Origin: Candidula unifasciata
Taxonomy: Eukaryota; Mollusca; Gastropoda; Stylommatophora; Geomitridae
DNA length: 64,000 nt
Direction: 5' to 3'
Assembly: GCA_905116865.2 (NCBI GenBank)
Contig: CAJHNH020008437.1
Location: forward strand, 328,763-392,762
The translations under genes were made by a program, and so were the position numbers. Shown here piece by piece: positions 35,620 to 46,110 of this stretch (its first letter is position 1; each line of letters begins with the position of its first letter). Below the pieces are notes generated by a model. It saw only the letters and a program-made list of their open reading frames with translations. It ran no database searches and had not been told where the DNA came from.

Positions 35620-36120
35620 TAAAGGACCCTTCAAAGGACTTGAGCACATCAGGCATGAGGCGCTAGACCCATAGTTTTATATAGACCAGGCAACACTCGA
35701 TGAGTGATGTGATCATCACGTCTGTAGTCTTTACTACCCAGGGCATTTGCTGGTACAAAGTGTAGGCTGGGTTGATCTTGGAACCCTAGGCCAATTTCGA
35801 AACTGCTCCCTGATGCAAATTTGAACCCTAGTAGTGGAAGTAGTAGTACATTTTACCCCACCAGGACATCACACAAGCGATAAACACCCGATGACACAAA
35901 GTGCCACCATGTGGATAAGGATCACCCGTGGAGAGTTCCCGGAAACCGCGTTCAGCCATTAGGTCATATTTATGGCTGGGCTATATTGCAGCTCCTGGCC
36001 AAGAGCCAGGTTGGGTCTTCATAATAACGAAACTTTGCATCCTATAAGGGGATGAATACATTCATGACAATTTGAACCCTAAGATCTTCAGGCTAGAAAG
36101 CAAGCATCTAGCTGTTATAT
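35620..36120 (-). mobile_element. SINE-1 split by a family Y repeat
   Basis: The body lies at 35620-35830 and the head at 36069-36120. A 238-bp family Y copy (35831-36068) lies between, with a 13-bp direct repeat aatttgaacccta at 35818-35830 and 36069-36081. Confidence 0.8.
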
Positions 36121-36477
36121 AATGCTGTAAGAAATAACAAAGTAACTACAGCTACACAAAACACACACACACAAACAGTGTTCTCTATGTAATTAATATT
36201 CCACTTAAATTACTAGAAGCTAATTCTTCAAAATATTGGAGGTAAAATCATATTTATATGTACTTTTTACAGTTGTTATATATAAAAAAAAAATCTACAT
36301 TGTCTCCCATTCAAGAGATATTCTCTAAGGGACGTTTCTGTTGTTGATGGCAGGGTATACATCTATAATGCTATTCTCTGAAAGAGTTCCAAATATCTAC
36401 AGCTTCTTAGTAAAACAAACACTGTGTAATTAATATTCCACTGAATTTTAGAGCCTCATTTTTAAAACTCTGGTTCC

Positions 36478-36632
36478 TTCGAAGTCGGCGTACAGCTGCC
36501 CATGAGGCAGGGAAATAAAAAACGGTTGTACACGCAAAAAGCAGGTCCAGGTGAAAGCCAAAAGTCCAAGCGGACGATTACCTGACCTTCCACTGGAATT
36601 CACAGCCGGTGTTCGATGAAAAAAAAAAAAAA
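36478..36632 (+). mobile_element. SINE-5, 5' truncated, poly(A) tail, 11-bp TSD
   Basis: It starts ccttcgaagtcggcgtac, ends cagccggtgttcgatg then A18. It is flanked by aaaactctggt on both sides. Confidence 0.75.
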
Positions 36633-37823
36633 AAAACTCTGGTATTTATGGGAGATAAAAATGTGAACTGTACGTTTAGAGTTTCTATATATGCAAAATT
36701 ACAACAATTGTCCCCCATTCATTAGACATTCTCTAAGAGTCGTCTGCTGATAATGGTTAGACATACATATATTATGCTACCAGAGTAGTTTGCCAGTGGA
36801 TAAAAGGTAATAGTTTCCATCAAAATGTAATTTTCCGAATGGGTAGCACTGAGTAACATTGGGACCAGCTATTTCTTCTGAAATATGTTATTCATACTTT
36901 ATACATGTTTTCTTATTAATAATACTACAATCTACTTGTAAAATGCATTCCTTTATGTTAAAGAACTTGAAAAGAAGGACCAGTTAATAGATTGTAAATG
37001 AGAAAGCTCGATCAATGCATAAGAAATTATTTTTAAAATGTCATATTTAATATTAAAAGCTAATAAAATGATATAAAATTATATATACTTCAAAGTTTGT
37101 TTCGCTGGGCATTTACAAAATTTCTTGAAAAATGTGTTAAAATATTTATTCTTACAAAGTAGGCAGGGTATTCATTAAAAAGAATACATCTGTATTTCTT
37201 CTTTGCTTTTCAGCAAATGACAATAAACAGCAAAGTTTTCCTATTGTTGCACCAAGGAAAACATTACTCTTATTGAATCCATTTTATATTATGGTTGTTA
37301 ACTAGTATAATTAGGAAGGCATTAAGATATTAACAGATACAAGCGTGGGACCATCCAGTTTGCTTGATGTTGTTGAATGTCCAAAGCTGATTAAATAGAA
37401 CAGTGGCTCATACTAACAATTATATTAAAAAGAGGATAATACTCTTAATCAAGTAGAAAATCCAATGTGGCAAAGTACAATACATGTACACTGTAAATTT
37501 TTATTTCAAATGTTTACAAAATTTACATGATCTTACAATCAGATTATGCTCGAAAATAAAAATAAAAATACTTAGTTAACGGCTCCAAATTCTGTTGGCT
37601 GCTTTCAATATATCCATTAAATGGTGTCTGTAAAACCAAGGTATGAGTTTATCAGCGTTCTACGATCAAATACATTGGGATTCTACAATCACGTATACCA
37701 GAATATATATATATATCTCTGGATTTCTATATTACATAATGAGACGAAAAGTAAACTCGTGAATAAGTGAAAGGCAGATACTGAAGCTTCAACAGGAAAA
37801 TCTAACGTAGCGTACAATATAGA

Positions 37824-37912
37824 TCAGTGTAACAGTATGGCCAGAATCAATGCAATACATGTTTGCATTAGGGATGTCACGAGAAATGCGGCACTGTCGT
37901 ATTTGGATCTAT
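37824..37912 (-). CDS. Candidate terminal exon with hydrophobic tail
   Basis: A strong acceptor (T13 CTTTGTTTCAG) precedes a frame that starts with two bases of a split codon. It then reads RSKYDSAAFLVTSLMQTCIA followed by LILAILLH and a stop. The last 20 residues are strongly hydrophobic after a small-residue DSAA cluster, as in GPI-anchor signals or tail anchors. The exon is phase-compatible with the 21-nt exon at 41191-41211. The length is too short for the frame alone to be significant. The copy at 45293-45395 is disrupted by small indels. Confidence 0.45.
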
Positions 37913-38060
37913 CTGAAACAAAGAAAAAAAAAAAAAACCACAAAAAAGTTTATTGAAATTCTAGAGAGATAAAAAGATATTAACAATTATAACAATTAAA
38001 TGTTCTTTATAATCATCATAATCTGGTACCTTGTCTTTTGGTACTTGTAGCTGTACAGTT

Positions 38061-38175
38061 ATGAGTTGGATATCTTCACAACACTCTGGACACATCCAGA
38101 GGTGCTCAGATTCCCCCTTAACATATTCATCAGCGTCGAGCAGTTAATAGTGCCAGTCCTATGCTGGTTGACAAG
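38061..38175 (+). repeat. Dispersed repeat also at 4500-4690
   Basis: gagttggatatct...cagattccccc.t.aacatattcatca...gttaatagtgccagtcctatgctgg. In copy B the same site is rearranged after 45605. Confidence 0.55.
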
Positions 38176-38199
38176 AGTGACTTGTGAACGCTGTCACCC

Positions 38200-38480
38200 C
38201 ATTAGTCGGCATCTGTGGCTTAGACGTTATTAACGCGTTTCGTAAGGCCGGGATACCGGATTCAATCCCAACTGCAGGCAACCTTTCACCTTGTGTTGGT
38301 TTTGAGTGGTATCGAGAGCCAATCGTCCAGGAAGCAATGGCAAACTACTTACAGTTATATTTGCCTAGAAAAACAACAACAGCAGCAGCAACACACATAC
38401 GCACACACACACACACACACAAATACAGGGGGTCGGTTCTGATAAGTTCTGTAAAGTATACGAAACTAGCTTTACCCATT
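38200..38480 (+). mobile_element. SINE-2, near full length (copy A)
   Basis: Head gtggcttagacgtta, box B-like ccggattcaatccc, body ggcaaactacttacagtta, a short CAA/CAG plus CA tract, then ggggtcggttctgataagttctgtaaag. The copy B counterpart (48000-48380) has a much longer CAG/CAA tract. Confidence 0.8.
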
Positions 38481-38736
38481 TAAAGTACAGACTACCTGTT
38501 GCAATTTGTTTTAAGCAAGTTTGTGGAGTCTGATACGATTACCACATGTGTGGCTACTTTTTATGATTCATTATATGCTCATATATTTAGCTCCAAAAAC
38601 GTAAGACAGACTGCGAAAGGAATCCTAAAAATAACCTTCATTATGATTACAAGATAACAACTCTTTTGATACCATGTAGTTAACCAAACAATCATTGGTT
38701 ATCTGAGGTAAAATTTTCTATTTTTACATTTTTATT

Positions 38737-39570
38737 CTTCTTCTTTTGTCAAAATCTGCTTGTGCCGCTAGGCGTCGCAGTCTATCAGATGATCGGCAAC
38801 CGAGCCAGGGCGCGCTCAGTCGCTTCATATGCCGTGATGTTATGAAGTCTCAAGTTGTCAGTGACTCCTTCAATCCATATTCTTCTTGGTCTTCCCCTGC
38901 CTCTTGGTGTTTCGATTTTCATGTTGTATGCTCTTGATGCTGGCATCGTTGGTTCCATTCTCATTAGGTGACCAAACCATTTCATTCTTTGCTTCTCAAT
39001 AAATTTAACGATGGGTATGGTTCCAATAGTTCTTGTAATCACATCGTTTCTCACTCGATCTCTTCTGGTTTTATTCGCAGCCATTCTCAAACATCTCATT
39101 TCACAGGTAGTTAGTCTTCTCTCGTGTTCTTTTGTTATAATGTCCAAGTCTGACATTGATAACCTAATGTCGGTATAAAGATTGTATTTATAATTTGTCT
39201 TTTTATCTCAGCTGGGACAGCAGGGTGTTTTAAAATTGGGGCAAGCTGGTATGCGACATTGTTGGCTTGTTGGATTCTTGCTTCGATCTCTCTGTCTATT
39301 TTACCATTGGATGTAAAGATACTTCCCAAGTATTTAAATTCTTGCACTTGTTTTAGGCTGTGATCTAGAATCTTTATGTCGATGGTCTGTTGCTCTCTAC
39401 TTATGCTCATGACTTCTGTCTTTTCAGTATTGATCTTCATATGATGCTTGAGGCAACTGTCGTGTAGTAGGTTTATGTGGTCTTGCAGCTGTTTACTATC
39501 ACTGTGAAATATGCATTGATCGTCGGCAAAGAGCAGCTCATTGAAGTCCTCCTGTTTATCGACATTTATG
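38737..39570 (-). mobile_element. 5'-truncated LINE with FADD reverse transcriptase, 12-bp TSD
   Basis: The minus strand encodes the last third of an ORF2. RT motif LLFADDQCIFHS is followed by KINTEKTEVMSIS and KYLGSIFTSNGKIDREIEAR. After a one-base frameshift near 39140 come EMRCLRMAANKTRRDRVRN, KWFGHLMRMEPTMP and PRGRGRPRRIW. It has a short GAA-type tail. It is flanked by tacatttttatt (38725-38736 and 39571-39582) and is absent from the matching site in copy B (about 48630-48650). The ORF begins at the insertion boundary, so promoter, endonuclease and RT fingers are missing. Confidence 0.92.
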
Positions 39571-39582
39571 TACATTTTTATT

Positions 39583-39950
39583 ATCTGAGGTTAAATCTAT
39601 TATTTTTTTACTTTTTCTTTGAATTAAAATCTACTATTTTTACTTTTTCTTTATCTGAAGTAAAATTTAGTAATTTTACAGTTTCTTTATCTGAGGTCAA
39701 ATGTACTATTTTTACTTTTTCTTTATCTGATGTAAAAAAATTTTTTATAATTTTACATTTTATTTATCTGATGTAAAATCTAATATTTTTACTTTTTCTT
39801 TATCTGAAGTAAAATTTAGTAATTTTACATTTTCTTTATCTGAGGTAAAATGTACTATTTTTACTTTTTTCTGTATCTGAGGTAAAATCAACTGTTTTTA
39901 CTTTTTCTTTACCGGAGGTAAAATTTACAATTTTTACCTTGTCTAACTTT
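39583..39950 (+). repeat. 36-bp AT-rich minisatellite with internal hairpin
   Basis: The unit is about tttttactttttctttatc then tgaggtaaaatntact. attttac and gtaaaat inside each unit are complementary. The matching array in copy B is 48605-49010. The LINE inserted at the edge of the array. Confidence 0.85.
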
Positions 39951-40026
39951 GACAGTTATTATACTAATATTTTTCAACGCCAAAGTGCTCTTGCAGCGCA
40001 CGCCCACAAGAATCAGTTACCGCTAT

Positions 40027-40313
40027 CCCCCGTGTGGGTTCCGGGGCCCTATTGTGGGGAAAACAAGAATAGACCCACTGCCTCCCCAAAAGCATGTCGT
40101 AAGAGTCGACTAACTGGGGAGCTTCCTTTGAAGTCGGAGTGCATCTGCCTGAGAGGCAAGGAACCAGCAGTCTGCATTCAATTGAATCAGATCTGTAAAA
40201 CTGATGCACATGCAACACTCAGGTTCTGGAGCACGACTGCAGTCCAGAAGTGGACGAACAACCAGAACTTTACGCCAGAGTGTACAGCTGGTGAACACAA
40301 AGAAGAAGAAGAA
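40027..40313 (+). mobile_element. SINE-5, full-looking copy, 12-bp TSD, GAA tail
   Basis: It is inserted in agttaccgctat (repeated at 40015-40026 and 40313-40324) and absent from the allelic site at 49076-49087. It starts tcccccgtgtgggttccggg and ends cagctggtgaacacaaagaa followed by gaagaagaa. No clear tRNA-like promoter, so it may be a LINE-derived 3' fragment rather than a true SINE. Confidence 0.88.
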
Positions 40314-40451
40314 GTTACCGCTATGAAAAGTCCACAATGCATACCTTTAAAACGGGAAAGATACGCAGCGGAAGTAGCTGAAGGTGAAGCTAGATTGCGT
40401 TAGTGTACTCTGATCAGTACAGTAAAATGAGAGTCAACACATGAGACGATG

Positions 40452-40995
40452 GGTGGGATTCATGTGGAAAAGTCTATTACACATCAAAGTGTAGGCTGGG
40501 ATTCATGTGGAAAAGTCTATTACACATCAAAGTGTAGGCTGGGATTCATGTGGAAAAGTCTATTACACATCAAAGTGTAGGCTGGGATTTATGTGGAAAA
40601 GTCTATTACACATCAAAGTGTAGGCTGGGATTTATGGGGAAAAGTCTATTACACATCAAAGTGTAGGCTGGGATTTATGTGGAAAAGTCTATTACACATC
40701 AAAGTGTAGGCTGGGATTTATGTGGAAAAGTCTATTACACATCAAAGTGTAGGCTGGGATTTATGTAGAAAAGTCTATTACACATCACAGTGATGGCTGG
40801 AATTCAGATGAATAATTCTATCACACTGATGGCTGGGATTCAGATGGAAAATTCTTTTACGCATCATATTGATGGCTAAGATTCGTGTGGAAAAGTCTAT
40901 TACACATCACACTGATGGCTTGAATTCACATGGAAAAGTCTATTACACATCACACTGATGGCTTGAATTCACATAGAAAAGTCTATTACATATCG
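40452..40995 (+). repeat. 43-bp minisatellite (copy A, about 12 units)
   Basis: Unit attcatgtggaaaagtctat plus tacacatcaaagtgtaggctggg. Later units change tgtaggctgg to tgatggct. Copy B has about half as many units (49215-49460). A related array lies at 45610-46110. Confidence 0.92.
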
Positions 40996-41190
40996 CACGT
41001 TGCAAAGGACTGAAAGTATTAACAAATTCTATGTAAATGTAAGCTAAGCTTTTTCTGATCTTGACTCATTCAGACTCAAATGCTGGCTGTTTTAAAGAGG
41101 GAACTATTTTTATTGCTACTGAAAGTAATAATCAATTTTGAAACATCTGACAGTACATGACTGCTTAAGATACATATAAACATAATTTAC

Positions 41191-41211
41191 CTTCAGTGGG
41201 ACTTGGAGCAC
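41191..41211 (-). CDS. Candidate 21-nt microexon
   Basis: It is bounded by an acceptor (GTATTTCAG) and a donor (GTAAAT). It is 21 nt long and phase 1 at both ends, encoding APSPTE between split codons. It is followed at 37912 by a phase-compatible terminal exon and preceded at 54526 by an exon ending in phase 1. It is conserved without change at 49662-49682 in copy B. The prediction rests on splice signals only. Confidence 0.4.
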
Positions 41212-41324
41212 CTGAAATACGAAAGAAAAAATACCTTTAAATTAAGGTAATAACATTTTAAATTCATGTTTTCTCCCTTCCAGATTTCTTTTTATTTAAC
41301 TCATTCTGCTCTGGAAAGTAACAG

Positions 41325-41530
41325 CCTCTGTGCTGCAGTCGCTAGATACTTGCTTGCTGACTCAATAGTCTGGGGTTTGAATCCACATCAATATAGATTT
41401 TTAGAATTGACCTTGACTCGGACCCAGCTTTAAATAGTTATCAAGACATTACGTGGGAAGTAAAGTGGGTCTGTAAATATATAGGACAAGAAGTGCTTTT
41501 GCAATCTGAGTGCTGCAAAAGATCCTATTA
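41325..41530 (+). mobile_element. SINE-1 copy (copy A)
   Basis: Head gtgctgcagtcgctagatac, box B ggtttgaatcc, body ttgaccttgactcggaccca then gctttaaatag and gtgggaagtaaagtggg. Allelic copy at 49795-50000. Confidence 0.75.
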
Positions 41531-42199
41531 CTGCTACTCTTGCTCAAGTTATTTTCTCTAACAGAAACAAGTTGTCAGTAGTCGCTACAAAATCTATTAC
41601 AGTAACACGGATGACAGATGATGTATCTAAATCAAAGGTGCTGGTACTGCGTACTGCTGCGTACCTACCAAAAAAAGCTCTGCTGTTACTTAAGCAGTAC
41701 TTAAATTATCATCATTAATCAGGTGCCATCTCCACAATAAAGTTTGACAGGAATGGATCTCCAGCACATTCTTATCTCCTGTCTTGGATGTAGGGTCTCC
41801 AAGGCAGCTATGTTGTCCTTCCAACTGTATCGCTGTCTACTTCTTGCAATTGGCCTTTCCCTTTTAATAGCGTAATATGTCATTTAATGTGGCCAAACCA
41901 TTTCAGTTTTCTCTTTAAAAAAAAAAGTTCTTTGATGAATTCTCTTTCTATTCAGTCTTTCCAGAGCTGTGTATTTCATTCAGCGACAAGTGAACAGATG
42001 TTTTTGAAGATATTTAACCCCGGGGGGGGGGGGGGTGTGCATAGGCCAACCGTGAACAGGTTGCAACTAGTACCACAAAGCAGAGCTGATACTAAGAACT
42101 CACCGGGGACCCAAAAATGGTTCGTCTTGTCAGACACTCCTCTTATCCAGAAAATAATTCCAGCAAGAAAAATTGCCTGGGATAAATAAAATCATCTTC

Positions 42200-42400
42200 A
42201 CAAAAGAAATTTGTCACATCTGAGATTGCCAAAGAGTTGCAAGTAGGTGATCATCATGGGTCAGAGAATCGAGCTCCAGCGTAGAATGATCATGAGCTGG
42301 CAATAATCCACTGACCATTGTTTGGGCTTCAGCGAGCCGGACTCGTCCTGCGAGCCGCCAGATAAATAGCTCTGTTTTAAGCGGTGTACAATGTGTTATC
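42200..42400. repeat. Family Z repeat (copy A)
   Basis: Collinear with 58250-58380 through gggtcagaga.tcgagctccagcgtagaa and gagctggcaat.atc.actgacca. Allelic copy at 50690-50885. Confidence 0.5.
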
Positions 42401-42809
42401 ACGTCGACTCAACCTTGGCCACTAAGGAAGGAGACAAGAGTGTGGGAATATCCGAAGTATAGTGATGCCTATTCCTGGTTGATTACTTCATTCAGTTCAC
42501 TGATCAACTTCTGTGAGATCACCGGCTAGGCTGCTACCGATAGGTTTGATCACTCGCAAGACGTCAAAACTCTCACCTTGAAAAGTGGACCTACGGGGAA
42601 AATTTAGGATATCCTTTTCAACCTTCAAATAAGCTATAATTGGGGCACCCACAAATGCTACACTAGCCTGCTGCTGCTAGCAGTCTTGTGCAGATAAGGA
42701 ATGTTAGGTACTGACATTTCACTGTGTCTTGCCAAGTGGATACTGTATAGTGTGTTGGCACATTTCCGTCCTACCAGACGGAAGTGTTATACTGTCCTAT
42801 ATATTGAAA

Positions 42810-43075
42810 GATCACCCATGGTGTAGTGTCTAGACGCTCACCCGCGGATCGAAAGGTCGCAGGGTCGGGTCCTGACGAAGCCTAACTTTCTTCCAAAATG
42901 ACACTGGCTCCCTGGTCGACCCAGCCTTGAGGGGTACCAGGTACAGACCTGGGAAGTAAAGGCGACCGGCGTGAGGTCGACCACATCATCCACCAAGTGC
43001 CGATTGGTCTATAAAATATAGGTTTAACCCTATATGCCCAATACGCCTAAAGGCGTTAATAAGGGTCCTTTATTT
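42810..43075 (+). mobile_element. SINE-1, full length (copy A)
   Basis: The tRNA-like head is ggtgtagtgtctagacgctc with cgcggatcgaaaggtcgcag and ggtcgggtcctg. The body includes ctggtcgacccagcctt, accaagtgccgattggtcta and caatacgcctaaaggcgtta. The allelic copy in B (51285-51545) differs by scattered substitutions. Confidence 0.88.
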
Positions 43076-43374
43076 GTTACTTATACATAGGAAGGCTAGA
43101 GAATCACATCCCGTAGTTATGGGCAACTAGAACCAGGAATTAAGTTCTTTCTCTTCATTGCTGAAACCTGGATGGAATTTTAGACACCATCTGTTGCCCA
43201 TGTAACAAGATCCCTTAGTCTTGTTTACTCCGAAGGAAAGGTAACAATTCATTAGGAATAAAGCTTGCTACGGAAGCTGCCGGGACAGAAGAGCAGTGTT
43301 CTCTCCGCCCGCCTGTCGGAGCTTCCCCCCTAGGGAAGATCATGCAGGGGGTGTGGGCTGGTCCGAGTGACGTC

Positions 43375-43590
43375 ACTTAGGGGTTGTGGGCCGGTCCGGG
43401 TGTCGTCAGGGGTGTGCGCTGGTCTGGGTGACGTCACTTAGGGGTGTTGGCCAGTCCGGGTGTCGCCACTTAGGGGGTGTGGGCCGGTCCGGATGTCGTC
43501 ACTTAGGGGATGTGGGCCAGTCCGGGTGTTGTCTATTAGGGTGTGTGGGCCGGTCCGGGTATCGTCACTTAGGGGGAGAGGGTGACCAAA
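43375..43590 (+). repeat. 33-bp GC-rich minisatellite (copy A)
   Basis: Unit gtcacttagggggtgtgggc plus cggtccgggtgtc; 33 bp keeps frames open and yields GRSGCRHLGGV repeats. Copy B counterpart is 51835-52060 with a different unit order. Not treated as a gene: the frame differs between copies. Confidence 0.88.
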
Positions 43591-43983
43591 TGGCAAAGAA
43601 TAATTGTGTTTAACATAAAAACAAGTGTGTGAATGTGTATGTGTGTGTGTGTGTGTGGGGGGGGGGATTAAGATGAGGCAGGAAACTGTCCACACTGGAT
43701 GCCACCTGACCCAGCTTTGTCACTTCTTACCAGCAGCCTACCAAGACTATGGATTTGATCTGGCTTGTCATAACAGTAATTTTTCAATTTGCATTTACTC
43801 GTACTAGCAGCAGTAAGCCACTAGCACAATTGGGGATACAGTATCAGGTTTGGCGTAGCCATCCAATATGGTGTTACCATGGAACCGGTAGTATCGACTC
43901 CTATTTACAGTAACAGCTTCTTCTTCTTCTGCCTTTCTAACGCCCCAGTGGAGCATAGGCCCTCAACAAACTCACTACGTGTC

Positions 43984-44000
43984 NNNNNNNNNNNNNNNNN
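43984..44000. other. Assembly gap (17 N)
   Basis: A run of 17 N separates the two copies of the duplicated segment. Confidence 0.99.
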
Positions 44001-44159
44001 GGGCATTTAAAAAAATTCTTGAAAAATGTTTTAAAAAATTTTATTTTTACAAAGTAGGCAGGGTATTATAAAAAAGAAACATCTGTATTTTTTCTTTGCT
44101 TTTCAGAAAAATGAAAATTTAAACAGAAAATTTTTCCTAATTTCCCACCGAAAAACTTT

Positions 44160-44620
44160 TTCTTCTTCTTCTTTTTTGTTTTTTTATCCCCCAATGGGAG
44201 TAGGCCCTCAACCAAAACTCACCCCAAGAGTTCTATTTTTCGCTTACATGTTGCTCCCCCCTGCCCCCCCCAATCTTTCTAGCCTCATTCTCCGCTCTTT
44301 TTCTCCAGTGTTTTTTGGCCCTTTCCCTTTTTTTCCTATGCCCCTGGGGGTTCCAATGCAAAACATTCAGTTATGCTTTTCTCCTGTTTTTCAGTGTTTA
44401 GTTCTCTCCAAAGCATTAGTTATTTATCATCCCATTTTTTCCCCCTCTATTCTGCGCGCACCAGTTAATGAATGTCTGTAATTTTAGTAATTGCCTTCGT
44501 TGTCCCATTTTTTCCGCCCATAAAATAGTACTGTTTTGACATTAGTTTTAAAAATTTTTTAGTTTAGTATTTCTTTTAATTTTTTTTTGCCTCCAAAAAA
44601 TTCCCCCTAGTGCAAATTTA
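44160..44620 (-). mobile_element. LINE 3' fragment, present only in copy B
   Basis: It begins with TTC repeats, then tccccaatgggagtaggccc, tcaaccaaaactcacc, as at 52400-52460. It is inserted into sequence that is contiguous at about 37237-37285 in copy A. Base quality looks poor. Confidence 0.6.
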
Positions 44621-45050
44621 TATTATGGTTGTTAACTAGTATTATTAGGAAGGCATTCAGATATTAACAGATACAAGCGTGGGACCATCCAGTTTGCTTG
44701 ATGTTGTTGAATGTCCAAAGCTGATTAATAAACCGTGGCCTCATACTACATTATATATTAAAAGAGGATAATACTCTTAATCAAGTAGAAAATCCAATGT
44801 GGCAATGTAAAATACATGTACACTGTAAATTTTTATTTCAAATGTTTACAAAAATTTTAAACGGATCTTACAAATCAGTGAATTATCGGTTCGAACAATG
44901 GTAAAAAAAAATACAATAAATAGTTAACGGCTCCAAAATTCTGTTGGCTGGCTTTCAATAATATCCAGTAAATAAAACCAAAAGGTTATGAGTTTATCCA
45001 GTGTTCTACGATCACAGACATTGGGATTTCTACACATCACACTATACCAG

Positions 45051-45180
45051 GAATATATATATATATATATATATATGATATACTATTATATCAATATATA
45101 TATATAAATATTAATTATTATGCATATATATATATATATATAATATTATATATATAGTATATATAGATATATTATGAATT
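45051..45180 (+). repeat. (AT)n-rich tract, longer in copy B
   Basis: About 130 bp of AT-rich dinucleotide repeats, where copy A has about 12 bp of at (37703-37715). Confidence 0.85.
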
Positions 45181-45292
45181 CCTATGATTACATTAATCAG
45201 CAGACCGAAAACTCATTGCAATAGAAGGGAAAGGCAGATACTGAAAGCTTCAACAAGAAATAAATCCTAAAAAACGTAGCGTACAATATAGA

Positions 45293-45395
45293 GCAGTGTA
45301 ACAGTAATGGCCAGAAATCAATGCAATACAATGTGTCCTGCCTTAGGGGATGTCACAAGTGATGAATGCGGGCACTGTCGGTATTGGGATCTATA
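45293..45395 (-). pseudogene. Copy B of the hydrophobic-tail exon, disrupted
   Basis: It aligns with 37824-37912 but has several one-base insertions, and the stop TGA reads TGC. Because neighbouring homopolymers are also inflated, sequencing error near a contig end is as likely as real decay. Confidence 0.5.
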
Positions 45396-45609
45396 CTGAA
45401 AACAGAAAATTAAACCACAAAAAAGTTTATTGAAATTCTAGAGAGATAAGAAGATGTTAACAATTATAACAATTAAATGTTCTTTATAATCATCATAATC
45501 TGGCACCTTGTCTGTTGGTACCTGTAGCTGTACAGTTATGAGTTGGATTATCTCCACAGCACTCCGGACACATCTATATGTGCTCAGATTCCCCCTCAGT
45601 GTCAGTCCT

Positions 45610-46110
45610 ATGTCTATTACAAATCAAAGTAATGGCTGGGATTAATGTGGACAAGTCTTTTACACATCACAGCGATATCTGGGATTTAGATGGAACAGTA
45701 TCACACATCACACTGATGGCTGGGATTAGGATAGAAAAGTCTATTACACATCACAGTGATGGCTAGGATTTATGTGGAAAAATCTATTAAACATCAAAGT
45801 GATGGCTAGGATTCATGTGGAAAAGTCTATTACACATCACAGTGATGGCTAGGATTCATGTGGAAAAGTCAATTACACATCAAAGTGATGGCTGGGATTT
45901 ATGTGGAAAAATCTATTAAACATCAAAGTGATGGCTAGGATTAATGTGGAAAAGTCTATTACACATCACAGTGATGGCTGGGATTCATGTGGAAAAGTCT
46001 ATTCACGTCCGGCTGTATATTTTTTATTTATATCTAGAGTTGGCCGTGGTCTATTACACATCACAGCGATATCTGGGATTTAGATGGAACAGTATCACAC
46101 ATCACTCCAG
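45610..46110 (+). repeat. 43-bp minisatellite array, copy B-specific
   Basis: Units of the type ggctgggattcatgtggaaa plus agtctattacacatcacagtgat. Split once by a 45-bp insertion at 46004-46048. Confidence 0.85.
46004..46048. mobile_element. Ultra-short TIR element, family U, 45 bp, 7-8 bp TSD
   Basis: It starts cacgtccggctg and ends gttggccgtg. It interrupts a minisatellite unit (aaaagtctatt|acacatc in neighbouring units), leaving gtctatt on both sides (45997-46003 and 46049-46055). The intact neighbouring units serve as an empty-site control. Confidence 0.78.

Larger units (their letters stand above)
37107..43983. repeat. Duplicated segment, copy A (ends at the N gap)
   Basis: Collinear with 44001-52459. 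Copy A has extra retroposon insertions at 38737-39570 and 40027-40313. It lacks about 2.3 kb present in copy B (45606-47965). Copy A ends on ctcactacgtgtc, which is 52447-52459 in copy B. See findings for the haplotype interpretation. Confidence 0.9.

Noticed and set aside
40452..40995. CRISPR-like array of regular repeats
   Set aside because: Units are contiguous with no unique spacers, and the DNA is eukaryotic.
43386..43613. Repeat protein GRSGCRHLGGV
   Set aside because: A 33-bp minisatellite; the frame is not maintained in the other copy (51842-52111).
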